From NCBI GenBank assembly GCA_902761825.1, contig CACWLY010000034.1, positions 1 through 34,342 on the forward strand: a stretch of DNA of 34,342 bases, in the 5' to 3' direction. The notes under the pieces were generated by a model. The model saw only the letters and a list, made by a program, of their open reading frames with translations. It had not been told where the DNA came from and made no database searches. Shown in pieces: positions 7,776 through 15,902 of this stretch. How positions within the stretch are numbered: the stretch's first letter is position 1; each line of letters opens with the position of its first letter. The position numbers were made by a program, and so were the translations under genes. The stretch is from an uncultured Eubacteriales bacterium. GTDB taxonomy: Bacteria; Bacillota; Clostridia; Christensenellales; Aristaeellaceae.

Positions 7776-9743
7776 TCATTCGAGCTCGAACGCGCCGGTA
7801 TACAGCTGATAATACTGTCCCTTCTGCTCGATCAGCTGGTCATGCGTGCCGCGCTCGATGATGCGCCCGTGGTCGAGCACCATGATCACGTCGCTGTTCT
7901 GCACGGTGGACAGGCGGTGCGCGATCACGAACACCGTGCGGCCCTGCATCAGCCGGTCCATGCCGCGCTGCACCAGCGCTTCGGTGCGGGTGTCGATGGA
8001 AGAGGTCGCTTCGTCCAGGATCATGACCGGAGGATCGGCCACGGCCGCGCGGGCGATCGAGATCAGCTGGCGCTGGCCCTGGCTCAGCCCGCTGCCGTCA
8101 CCCTTGAGCACAGTGTTGTAGCCGTCCGGCAGACGGGTGATAAAATCGTGGGCGTTGGCCAGCTTGGCCGCTGCGACGCACTCCTCGTCGGTGGCGTCCA
8201 GCTTGCCGTAACGGATATTCTCCATTACGGTGCCCGTGAACAGGTTCACGTCCTGCAGCACCACGCCCAGCGAATGGCGCAGGTCGGGCTTATGGATCTT
8301 GTTGATATTGATGCCGTCATAGCGGATCTTGCCGTCGGCGATATCGTAAAAGCGATTGATCAGGTTGGTGATCGTGGTCTTGCCCGCGCCGGTCGCGCCT
8401 ACGAAGGCAACCTTCTGGCCCGGCCTCGCGTACAGCGAAATATCGTGCAGCACGGGTTTTTCGGGATCATAGGCGAAATCCACATGCTCCATCACCACGT
8501 CGCCCTGCAGCTTGGTATAGGTCACGCTGCCGTCGGCGCTGTGGGGATGCTTCCAGGCCCAGGTACCCGTGCGCTCGGCGCATTCAGTCAGCTTTCCGTT
8601 TTCCTCGCGGGCGCGGACGAGGCGCACATAGCCCTCGTCGGCCTCCTCCTTTTCGTCCATCAGCCTGAAGATGCGCTCCGCGCCGGCCAGCGCCATCGCG
8701 ATAAAGTTGATCTGCTGCGCCATCTGGCTGATGGGCTGCATGAAGTTGCGCGACAGGGTCAGGAAAGCCGCGATATTGCCCAGCGTCAGCGTGCCGATCC
8801 CGCCGGTCAGGCTCAGGTTGGAAACCCCGCCGATCGCGAGCGCGCCGCCCACGATGGCCAGCACCACGTACTGGATATGCCCCATATTGTTGTTCACCGG
8901 GCCGAGGATGTTTGCCAGCTTGTTGGCCTGGGTGGCGTTCTCGCACAGCTCGTCGTTCCGGCGGTCGAACTCCGCCTTTGCGATCGGCTCGTGATTGAAC
9001 ACCTTGACCACCTTCTGGCCGTTGATCATCTCTTCAACATAGCCGTTCAGGCTGGCAAGGGAGGTCTGCTGCTTGACGAAATACTTGGCGCTGCCTCCGC
9101 CGATCTTCGCGGTCACCTTGATCATGATGAAGGTGCTGAGCATGATGATCAGGGTGAGCCACACGCTGCAGTTCAGCATGGACACGAACACCACCAGCAG
9201 CGTGATGGCCGAGGACACGCTCTGGGTCAGCACCTGGCTGACCAGCTGGCGCAGGGTATCGGTATCGTTGGTATAATGGCTCATGACCTCGCCGTGGGTA
9301 TGCGTATCGAAATACCGGATCGGCAGGGTCTGCATGTGCGCGAACATCTCGTCGCGCACTTTCTTGAGCACGCTCTGGCTGACGACCGCCATGATGCGCG
9401 CCTGCGTAAAGGTAGCCACGATGGCAAGCGCGTACAGCGCCGCCATTTTGAGGATCGCCGTGAGCAGCCGGCTGAAATCCTGCGAGCCGCTGACCAGCAT
9501 GGGCGCGATGTAATCGTCGATGATGCGGCCCAGGAAGGTGGCCGCGGCGGCCGTGGCGACCGCGTTGAGCAGGATGCAGCAAAGCACGACCAGAAGCCGG
9601 GGCCAGTAAGGCTTCAAATAGCCCAGCAGCCGTTTGGCGGATTGCTTATTGATGGGCTGTCGGGGGCCCATGGCGCGGGGACCGCGCGGGCCGCCGCGCA
9701 TGACGGGAGCGGGAGCAGGCCGCTTATCCTTGCGTTCACTCAT
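7776..9743 (-). CDS. ABC exporter half, canonical ATPase site subunit
   Basis: 655 residues: a basic, proline-rich cytoplasmic tail (about 1-40), a six-helix type I exporter membrane domain and a C-terminal nucleotide-binding domain. The Walker A is GATGAGKTT, the signature LSQGQRQ, Walker B ends in ILDEAT with the catalytic glutamate, and the switch histidine is in VIAHRLST. The start at 9743 is chosen for its GGGAGG site; it overlaps the end of the partner gene by eight bases, so the two are translationally coupled. It probably pumps drugs or other hydrophobic compounds with its partner as a BmrCD/LmrCD/TM287-288-type heterodimer. Confidence 0.92.
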   Translation of the reverse strand: MSERKDKRPAPAPVMRGGPRGPRAMGPRQPINKQSAKRLLGYLKPYWPRLLVVLCCILLNAVATAAAATFLGRIIDDYIAPMLVSGSQDFSRLLTAILKMAALYALAIVATFTQARIMAVVSQSVLKKVRDEMFAHMQTLPIRYFDTHTHGEVMSHYTNDTDTLRQLVSQVLTQSVSSAITLLVVFVSMLNCSVWLTLIIMLSTFIMIKVTAKIGGGSAKYFVKQQTSLASLNGYVEEMINGQKVVKVFNHEPIAKAEFDRRNDELCENATQANKLANILGPVNNNMGHIQYVVLAIVGGALAIGGVSNLSLTGGIGTLTLGNIAAFLTLSRNFMQPISQMAQQINFIAMALAGAERIFRLMDEKEEADEGYVRLVRAREENGKLTECAERTGTWAWKHPHSADGSVTYTKLQGDVVMEHVDFAYDPEKPVLHDISLYARPGQKVAFVGATGAGKTTITNLINRFYDIADGKIRYDGININKIHKPDLRHSLGVVLQDVNLFTGTVMENIRYGKLDATDEECVAAAKLANAHDFITRLPDGYNTVLKGDGSGLSQGQRQLISIARAAVADPPVMILDEATSSIDTRTEALVQRGMDRLMQGRTVFVIAHRLSTVQNSDVIMVLDHGRIIERGTHDQLIEQKGQYYQLYTGAFELE

Positions 9744-11487
9744 GCTTCTCGCCTCCCTTCGTCTGGGAATCGTGCACTTCGCGGTAAATCTCGCAGCGGG
9801 CAAGCAGCTCCTCGTGCGTGCCCACGTCAACCATCCTGCCGTCGTCCAGCACCACGATCATATCGGCGTCCATCACGGAGGATACGCGCTGGGCGATGAT
9901 GATCTTGGTGGTATCGGGGATATAGCTGCGGAACCCGGCGCGGATCATGGCGTCCGTGCGCGTATCCACGGCGCTGGTGCTGTCGTCCAGGATCAGGATC
10001 CTGGGCTTTTTGAGCAGCGCGCGGGCAATGCACAGGCGCTGCTTCTGGCCGCCGGAAACGTTCGTGCCGCCCTGCTCGATCCAGGTATCGTACTGATCCG
10101 GGAAATCCCGGATAAAGCCGTCGGCCTGGGCAAGGCGGCAGGCTTCGGCGATCTCCTCGTCGGTCGCGCGCTCGTTGCCCCAGCGCAGGTTGTCCTTGAT
10201 GGTGCCGCTGAACAGCTCGTTTTTTTGCAGCACCATGGCAACGCCGTCGCGCAGCGCGGTCAGATCGTACGCCTTGACGTCCACGCCGCCGACCTTGACC
10301 ATGCCCGCGGTGCAGTCGTAGAGGCGCGGGATCATCTGCACCAGCGTGGATTTGCCGCTGCCCGTGCCGCCCAGGATGCCCACCACGGCCCCGGAAGGGA
10401 TATGCAGGTCGATATCGCTGAGCGTCGCGCGCTCGCTGCGGCTGGCATAGCTGAAATCCACATGGTCGAAATCGATCGACCCATCCTTCAGCTCGGTCAC
10501 CGGCAGAGCGGGCGAAACGATATCGGATTTTTCATCCAGCACTTCCACGATGCGCTGCGCGGACGCGCGGGACATGGTGATCATCAGGAACACCATTGAG
10601 ACCATCATCAGGGAGGAAAGGATCTGGATCACATAGGTGATCAGGCTCATCAGCTGGCCGGTGGTCATGCCGAGATCGGGATTGTTGCCCGAGGCGATGA
10701 TCGCCTTTGCGCCCAGCCAGGAAATCAGCAGCGTGCAGCTGAAAATGCAGGTCATCATCAGCGGGCTCATGAAGGCGAGATTGCGCTCGGCATGGGTGAA
10801 ATCCTGATAGATCGATCCCGAAATGCCGTTGAATTTCTCCACCTCGTAGTCCTCGCGCACGAAGCTCTTGACCACGCGCACACCCCGCAGGTTCTCCTGC
10901 ACCACGTTGTTCAGCTTGTCGTAGGTCTTGAACACGCGGCGGAAAATGGGATGGGTGCGGGTCATAATGGTATAAATGCCCAGGGCCAGCACCGGCAGCG
11001 TGAACAGGAACACAAGGCTGATGCGCCCGTTGATGGTGAACGCCATGATCATGGAGAAGATCAGCGTCAGCGGCGCGCGCACCGCCATGCGCAGGATCAT
11101 CTGGAAGGCGTTCTGCACATTGCTCACGTCGGTCGTCAGGCGGGTGATGATGGACGACGTGCTGAACTTGTCGATATTGGAAAACGAATAATCCTGGATG
11201 GTATAGTACATTTCATGGCGCAGGTTCCGCGCGAAGCCCGCGGAGGCGACAGCCGCCATGCGGCCGCTCATCACGCCCGAAAACAGCGACAGAAAAGCCG
11301 TAACGAGCAAAATGCCGCCGTACAGGTAGATATGCGACATATTGCCCTGCTCGATGCCGCGGTCGATCAGCCAGCTCATCACCAGCGGGATCAGCGCCTC
11401 CATAGCCACTTCGCCCACCATGAACAGCGGCGTCGCGACGGCCTGCTTTTTGTATTGCCTGATCCGGGCAGCCAGTTTTTTGATCAT
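9736..11487 (-). CDS. ABC exporter half, degenerate ATPase site subunit
   Basis: 583 residues with a six-helix exporter domain and an ATPase domain. Walker A is GGTGSGKST and the signature VSGGQKQR. Walker B reads ILILDDST, so the catalytic glutamate is aspartate, and the switch position reads IIAQRVSS, so histidine is glutamine. The same replacements are known in the degenerate-site subunit of heterodimeric exporters such as TM287. With the downstream partner, which has intact residues, this predicts one consensus and one non-hydrolysing ATP site. The start overlaps the stop of the MarR gene (ATGA). Confidence 0.92.
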   Translation of the reverse strand: MIKKLAARIRQYKKQAVATPLFMVGEVAMEALIPLVMSWLIDRGIEQGNMSHIYLYGGILLVTAFLSLFSGVMSGRMAAVASAGFARNLRHEMYYTIQDYSFSNIDKFSTSSIITRLTTDVSNVQNAFQMILRMAVRAPLTLIFSMIMAFTINGRISLVFLFTLPVLALGIYTIMTRTHPIFRRVFKTYDKLNNVVQENLRGVRVVKSFVREDYEVEKFNGISGSIYQDFTHAERNLAFMSPLMMTCIFSCTLLISWLGAKAIIASGNNPDLGMTTGQLMSLITYVIQILSSLMMVSMVFLMITMSRASAQRIVEVLDEKSDIVSPALPVTELKDGSIDFDHVDFSYASRSERATLSDIDLHIPSGAVVGILGGTGSGKSTLVQMIPRLYDCTAGMVKVGGVDVKAYDLTALRDGVAMVLQKNELFSGTIKDNLRWGNERATDEEIAEACRLAQADGFIRDFPDQYDTWIEQGGTNVSGGQKQRLCIARALLKKPRILILDDSTSAVDTRTDAMIRAGFRSYIPDTTKIIIAQRVSSVMDADMIVVLDDGRMVDVGTHEELLARCEIYREVHDSQTKGGEKHE

Positions 11488-11951
11488 GCCTTTTGCTGCT
11501 CCTCTCTTTCGTTTTTCTGCGTCAGATTATCCTTGAGCCGGTCGAGCAGCGAAAACAGCGTTTGCAGCTCCTCCGCGCTGAAGCCCCGCCTCAGCGTTTC
11601 CTCAAACCGGCAATAGTCCTCGTCCATCAGCTTTTTTATCTCTTCCGCCCGGGATGTGACGATCAGCTGCCGCAGCCGCCTGTCGCCGGGAACGCCCCGC
11701 TGCTCCAGCAGCCCTTTCTGCACCATCAGGCTCACCACCTTGCTGGCGGTGGAGCGGGTGATGCCGAAGCGCGTCTCCAGATCGCGCTGGTATACCGGAA
11801 ATCCCTTGTCCCGCTGGTTGGCGATGTACGCGATGATCCAGCCGTTGGTGCCCGTGATCGCGTCCACCTGTTCCTTGTTGCTCTGCTGCTCAAAATAGCG
11901 GCAGGTCAGATTGGAAAGCTTCCTCAGCTCGATGCCTATGGCCCGTTCCAT
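11484..11951 (-). CDS. MarR family transcriptional regulator
   Basis: 155 residues. The central winged helix is recognisable: FPVYQRDLETRFGITRSTASKVVSLMVQKGLLEQR followed by the wing GVPGDRRLRQLIVTSRA. The C-terminal helix (residues about 110-150) is the dimerisation region. The start at 11951 is chosen because AAGGAGGG precedes it; a longer reading from 12002 would begin inside the operator and downstream of the -10. It is first in an operon with the two exporter genes, the arrangement seen for exporter repressors that respond to the exported compound. Repression of its own operon is likely given the palindrome next to the -10. Confidence 0.9.
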   Translation of the reverse strand: MERAIGIELRKLSNLTCRYFEQQSNKEQVDAITGTNGWIIAYIANQRDKGFPVYQRDLETRFGITRSTASKVVSLMVQKGLLEQRGVPGDRRLRQLIVTSRAEEIKKLMDEDYCRFEETLRRGFSAEELQTLFSLLDRLKDNLTQKNEREEQQKA

Positions 11952-11974
11952 CCGATCCCTCCTTGCCGTCCGGT

Positions 11975-12006
11975 AATTGTATGCCGTCAAATTGTACGAC
12001 ATACAA
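11975..12006. promoter_or_regulatory. Putative MarR operator
   Basis: An inverted repeat pairs TTGTATGCC (11977-11985) with GACATACAA (11998-12006), eight of nine matching, with 12 bases between. Superimposed is a direct repeat of AATTGTA (11975-11981 and 11990-11996) at 15-base spacing. It begins one base past the -10 and covers the expected transcription start, the usual position for an autorepressor site. Confidence 0.65.
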
Positions 12007-12007
12007 C

Positions 12008-12036
12008 ATGATAAGCTTTTTACGCCGGGCTGTCAA
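12008..12036 (-). promoter_or_regulatory. Promoter of the MarR/ABC operon
   Basis: On the minus strand a perfect TTGACA (12031-12036) is followed by 17 bases and TATCAT (12008-12013). The palindromic operator lies directly downstream. Confidence 0.85.
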
Positions 12037-12136
12037 CAGGAAAAACGCATATTTCATTCTTTTTTCATAACTTTTGGCGTATACGTCCCGCCGTGAATAC
12101 GCACACTGTATGTATCATCCATGCGGAGGTTTTTGT

Positions 12137-12358
12137 ATGCGGGACGCGATGTGTTTTTTGCTGACGATGATTCTTTTCTTTTCCTGTCTGTACGCGGGCG
12201 GCGCGCCGGAGGCGCTTCCCCCTGCGCGTCAGTCGGCCTGGTGGGGATTGCTGTTTCCGGGGCTGTTTGCCCGGCCCGGCGGCGGCGACGGCGACGGCGT
12301 GACCTTCGTTTGGCCGCTGCTCCGCGAGGTATGGGGATTTTTCCGGCGGAACGGCTAA
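12137..12358 (+). CDS. Small secreted or membrane protein, unknown
   Basis: A 73-residue frame with GGAGG seven bases before the ATG. It starts with a hydrophobic segment (CFLLTMILFFSCLYAGG) that could be a signal peptide or helix, then a proline-rich stretch, a Trp/Phe-rich segment (WWGLLFPGLF), a glycine/aspartate linker and an amphipathic basic end (LREVWGFFRRNG). I recognise no family. It diverges from the MarR operon, so the operator might affect it, but no good plus-strand promoter is visible. Evidence is limited to the ribosome site and the hydrophobic start; it may be spurious. Confidence 0.45.
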   Translation: MRDAMCFLLTMILFFSCLYAGGAPEALPPARQSAWWGLLFPGLFARPGGGDGDGVTFVWPLLREVWGFFRRNG

Positions 12359-12450
12359 AGCGCGCGGCGGCCGCATATACCTTACCGTACAGACTCACCC
12401 GCGTGCGACGGGATATCTGAGAACCCGGAAAAACGGTCTGAGCGTCCCTT

Positions 12451-12611
12451 ATACTAAACTCTGATGAAAAGAAGACAAGATTTTCGAACCATTTTTCGTT
12501 CTGGCAAAGCTGAATGAAGGGAGGCGTAGCAGCGCTACGTTGACCGGAATGAAGCAAAGCCAGGGCGAAAAAGGGCCGAAAAGATGTCTGCTTTTCAACA
12601 GAGATTAGTAT
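12451..12611 (+). repeat. Family-1 MITE-like palindromic element, full length
   Basis: 161 bases. The ends are ATACTAAACTCTG (left) and the complement of ATACTAATCTCTG (right). The arms stay complementary for about 50 bases with a few mismatches and end near CTGGC/GCCAG. The centre is the hairpin CGTAGC-AGC-GCTACG (12525-12539). Both ends contain TA where a TA target duplication would lie. It encodes no protein. It ends five bases before the -35 of the CHAP operon. The interval 12359-12450 before it shows nothing I can name. Confidence 0.8.
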
Positions 12612-12615
12612 CATG

Positions 12616-12644
12616 TTGCCTTTCGCGCCGATTAGGCGTATAAT
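12616..12644 (+). promoter_or_regulatory. Promoter of the CHAP/GuaA-like/GNAT/MTAN operon
   Basis: TTGCCT (12616-12621), a 17-base spacer and a perfect TATAAT (12639-12644). The spacer contains the small inverted repeat CGCC-GATTA-GGCG, which could be a regulator site. The first gene starts 31 bases downstream after AAAGGAGG. Confidence 0.85.
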
Positions 12645-12674
12645 AAAAAGACATTCCCGTAAAAGGAGGTCCGA

Positions 12675-13565
12675 ATGCGCCGTCTGTTCGTATGCTTTCT
12701 TTTGGCCGCGCTCATCTGCTCCTCCGCCCTCGGCGAGGAAAAGACGCTTGACAGCGCCTATCCCGTGCCCGGGTACGTGGAATGGCTGCTGGACGTAGCC
12801 CGGGGCGAACTGGGCTATACCGAGGGCAAAGACCAATATACCAAATACGGCGAATGGGCGGGCAATCCGTATGCCGAATGGTGCGCGGAATTTCTGTGCT
12901 GGTGCGTGGATCAGGTGGACCGGCAGCACGGGACGCATCTGCTGACGCAGGTGTATCCCCGCTATTCCGGCATGAACACCGGCATGAACTGGTTTATCCG
13001 CGAAGGGCGTTTCATCGCCCGGAACGGCGTTCTCAGCGACTGGGGAAGCCAATGGTTCTACGGAGAGACCGACCGCATGGCGGTCGCCTCCTATATTCCG
13101 CAGCCCGGCGACTGGGTGTTTTACACCATTGACGATTCGGGCAACACATCCCACGTTGCGATGGTCGAATACTGCGCGCAGGACGAAAATGGCGAAGTGA
13201 CCGTCCACACCATCGAAGGCAATATGCCCGACAAGGTGCAGCGCAGCAGCCACCGGCTCAACGACTGGCGCGTGCTGGGCTACGGCACGGTGCGCGATCT
13301 GGCCGGCGTGGTGCTGAACAGCCACAGCTATGGCAAAAAAGTGGAACGCCTGCAAACCATGCTGGCCGCGATGGGCTACCTGGATCAGCAATTCATCACC
13401 GGCAATTACGGCTCCGCCACAGCGCAGGCCGTGCGCGATTTTCAGGCCGATACCGGAAAAACGCCCACCGGCATCGCAAACCATCATACCCAGGACACGC
13501 TGTATGAACTGTACTGGCAATCCTACTGGCTGGACGACAGCCATTTCGCCGTAAGGGAGAACTGA
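12675..13565 (+). CDS. Secreted CHAP-domain hydrolase with peptidoglycan-binding domain
   Basis: 296 residues: signal peptide (about 1-20, cleavage likely after SSALG), a CHAP-type amidase/endopeptidase domain (about 35-215) and a C-terminal PG_binding_1 domain (about 222-280, KKVERLQTMLAAMGYL). The likely catalytic cysteine is Cys70 in EWCAEF and the histidine His160 in TSHVAMVEY; PQPGDWVFY between them is typical of the fold. The protein probably cleaves cell-wall peptides outside the membrane. It is first in an operon whose later genes are cytoplasmic, which is odd; the next starts 13 bases on. Confidence 0.88.
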   Translation: MRRLFVCFLLAALICSSALGEEKTLDSAYPVPGYVEWLLDVARGELGYTEGKDQYTKYGEWAGNPYAEWCAEFLCWCVDQVDRQHGTHLLTQVYPRYSGMNTGMNWFIREGRFIARNGVLSDWGSQWFYGETDRMAVASYIPQPGDWVFYTIDDSGNTSHVAMVEYCAQDENGEVTVHTIEGNMPDKVQRSSHRLNDWRVLGYGTVRDLAGVVLNSHSYGKKVERLQTMLAAMGYLDQQFITGNYGSATAQAVRDFQADTGKTPTGIANHHTQDTLYELYWQSYWLDDSHFAVREN

Positions 13566-13578
13566 CGGGAGGGACAAC

Positions 13579-15033
13579 ATGCGCGACATGGTTCTGATCC
13601 TCAATTACGATAACGCGGGCAGCCGCGCCATCGCCCAGGCGCTCAGGGCGGAGATGATCTATTGCCGGATCGTGCCGCCCGATATCACGGCGGCGCAGGT
13701 GAGCGAGCAGCAGCCGCTGGGGCTGATCCTGGCAGGCGCCGTCAGCGGCGGCGTCCCCGCCGCGATGGACCCGCAGCTGCTCAGCGGCGTCTGGCCCGTG
13801 CTTGCCCTGGGCGACGCGGCGGGCATGCTGTGCCGCGCGCTGGGCGGAGACGTGCAGGAAACCGTGCTCTGCGGCGGCATCGGCAACGTCAGCTTTTCCC
13901 CCTCCCCGCTCACCGAAGGGATCGAAAGCTGCGAGCGCATGCTGCGCACCGTGCGCAGGCTCCGGCTGCCCGATTCCACCCAGCGGCTGGCCGCCAGCCA
14001 GGATGAAACGGTCGGGTTTTCCCATCGCGTGTTCCCGCTGTACGGCCTGCAATTTTCCTTGGAACCCAACGACACCGACGGCATGCGCCTGCTGCTGAAC
14101 TTCGCGCGCGGAATCTGCGGCTGCAGCCCGTGGTGGAACTTTGACATCTATATCGAGCGCACGGTCGCGGAGCTTCAGCGCCTGGTGGGCGACGGCCGCG
14201 CGATCTGCGCCGTCACGGGCGGGCTCAACAGCGGCGTCGCCGCGCTGCTGGCCCACAAGGCGCTGGGCAGCCGCCTGCAGTGTGTTTTTATCGATACCGG
14301 CCTTATGCGCGAAAACGAGGGCAAGCAGGTGATTTCCTTCTACCGGGACAGGCTGGGGCTCAATCTCCAGCACGTGCAGGCGGAGGAAAGATTTATGCGG
14401 GCGCTCCGGGGCGTCGGCGATCCGGAGGAAAAGCGCAGGATCATCAGCAGCACGCTGCAGGATGTTCTGGACGAAACGCTTTCGGGCCTGGGCAGCTTTG
14501 ACGCGATTCTTCGCAGCACCACCGCGACCGACCTGATGAACGGCCAGGATGCCGAAAAGCGGCCCGGGCTGCGCGGCGCCGCGCCCAGGCTGGAACCCCT
14601 GCGCGAGCTGTTTAAGGACGAAGTGCGCAGCGTCGCGCGTCGCCTGGATATGCCCGACGATATCATTTACCGGCAGTCTTTCCCCGGCAGCGGCCTCGCG
14701 CTGCGCATCCTGGGCAGCATCACGCCCGCAAGGCTGCAAACGCTGCGCGCCGCCGGCAATATTTTTGAAGAGGAAGTGCGCGCTTCGGGCCTGGATAAAC
14801 GGATGCGCTATTACTTCGCCGTGCTGTCCCCGATGCCCGAAAACGATCTGACGAACGTGATCGTGCTCAGGGCCGTGCAGTCCGGCGACGCATCTCCGGC
14901 CTATGCCGCACGCCTGCCCTACGATATGCTGGAGCGGGTCACCGAGCGCATCCTGCGGGAGCGCCCGGAGGTCGCCCGGGTGGTATACGACCTTTCCCCC
15001 TCCACGCGCGGCAGAGGCGTGGAATGGCAGTAA
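13579..15033 (+). CDS. GMP-synthase-like protein with degenerate active sites
   Basis: 484 residues colinear with GuaA: class I glutamine amidotransferase-like domain (1-185), N-type ATP pyrophosphatase domain (about 190-370) and the dimerisation domain (370-484, RQSFPGSGLALRILG, VVYDL, EWQ). The key residues are changed. The glutaminase elbow reads LGDAAGM (77-83), with no cysteine where GuaA has GICYG. The QFHPE histidine motif is QFSLE (158-162). The P-loop SGGVDS is TGGLNS (213-218). The SHHN(V)GG substrate motif is lost, and the terminal KPPATIEWE is STRGRGVEWQ. Glutamine-dependent GMP synthesis is therefore unlikely. The frame is intact, so it is probably a pseudoenzyme, or an enzyme with a new ligand, rather than a decaying gene. 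A GGGAGG site precedes the ATG. Confidence 0.85.
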   Translation: MRDMVLILNYDNAGSRAIAQALRAEMIYCRIVPPDITAAQVSEQQPLGLILAGAVSGGVPAAMDPQLLSGVWPVLALGDAAGMLCRALGGDVQETVLCGGIGNVSFSPSPLTEGIESCERMLRTVRRLRLPDSTQRLAASQDETVGFSHRVFPLYGLQFSLEPNDTDGMRLLLNFARGICGCSPWWNFDIYIERTVAELQRLVGDGRAICAVTGGLNSGVAALLAHKALGSRLQCVFIDTGLMRENEGKQVISFYRDRLGLNLQHVQAEERFMRALRGVGDPEEKRRIISSTLQDVLDETLSGLGSFDAILRSTTATDLMNGQDAEKRPGLRGAAPRLEPLRELFKDEVRSVARRLDMPDDIIYRQSFPGSGLALRILGSITPARLQTLRAAGNIFEEEVRASGLDKRMRYYFAVLSPMPENDLTNVIVLRAVQSGDASPAYAARLPYDMLERVTERILRERPEVARVVYDLSPSTRGRGVEWQ

Positions 15034-15070
15034 TGCCGGGCTTTAACTTGAGAGAATAAGAGGGATACGC

Positions 15071-15874
15071 ATGCATTTGACTCACCCCATCGCGCCTTAT
15101 CAGGGCATCGCGCCGGAGGATTGCATATTCGTCACCAACGATCAGATGATCGAGATCGGCATGGGCGCGCTGACCCAGTTCTGGCAGCAGGAATTATATC
15201 CGCAGATGCCTTTGCACATCTATATGCAGCTGGAATCCCAGCCTGCCGGACGCAACCTGCTGCTTGGCGCGCTGCTGGCGCGGGCCGAGCAATTGCGGGC
15301 GATGCAGCCCGTGCCCACGAAGGCCAGGCTGTACGCGCAGATCGCGCCGGAAAACTGGGAAATGTCCAATTTTTATACCAAAGCGGGCTTCAAGATGGAC
15401 GACAGCGAGGATATTTATCATTTTCCGCTGCCCATTTGGCCCGCGCATCCGCCCGTCACCTGCAATTACGCTTCCGTCGCGCTGCGCACGCCCGACGAGG
15501 TGCAGGGTTTCCTGAACCGCATGAACGCCTTTCGCATCACGCCGCTCGATATGGATTTTCTGGGGCAGTGCATGCAGATGGAGCATTTTACAGCCATCGG
15601 TTATTACCGCGGCGCGAATCCGGTCTGCGAAGCGCTGCTCACCGGCCAGGGCAGCACGGTCACGTTGGTTTCCCTGTATGTGCGCAGCGACTATCGCCGC
15701 CAGGGCTTCGCGAAATCGATCCTCGGCGCTGCCGCCGACATCCTGCGCCCCCGCGGCGTAACGCAGGTTTCCGCCCGCGTTTTCAGCCGCAACGCCCCGC
15801 AGACAGGGCTGATGCGGGCCGCGGGCGCCAACAAAGTGCGCACCGTATCGCTGCTTCCCGGCATCACGCTGTAA
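15071..15874 (+). CDS. GNAT family acetyltransferase, probably tandem
   Basis: 267 residues. The C-terminal half has the acetyl-CoA-binding motif A, SLYVRSDYRRQGFAKSIL (about 195-215), followed by the helix and NAPQTGLMRAAG that close a GNAT fold. The N-terminal half ends in ENWEMSNFYTKAGFKMDD, itself like the tail of a GNAT domain, so this is probably a two-domain protein with a worn first copy. The substrate is unknown. It lies 37 bases after the GuaA-like gene with its own AGAGGG site, and 28 bases before the nucleosidase. Confidence 0.8.
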   Translation: MHLTHPIAPYQGIAPEDCIFVTNDQMIEIGMGALTQFWQQELYPQMPLHIYMQLESQPAGRNLLLGALLARAEQLRAMQPVPTKARLYAQIAPENWEMSNFYTKAGFKMDDSEDIYHFPLPIWPAHPPVTCNYASVALRTPDEVQGFLNRMNAFRITPLDMDFLGQCMQMEHFTAIGYYRGANPVCEALLTGQGSTVTLVSLYVRSDYRRQGFAKSILGAAADILRPRGVTQVSARVFSRNAPQTGLMRAAGANKVRTVSLLPGITL

Positions 15875-15902
15875 CAGCCTGTATACAAAAGGAGATACTT
15901 TC

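Noticed and set aside
12054..13604. Minus-strand frame spanning the small gene, the repeat and the CHAP gene
   Set aside because: It runs antisense through a promoter, a repeat and a well-supported CHAP gene, so it is an artefact of GC content.
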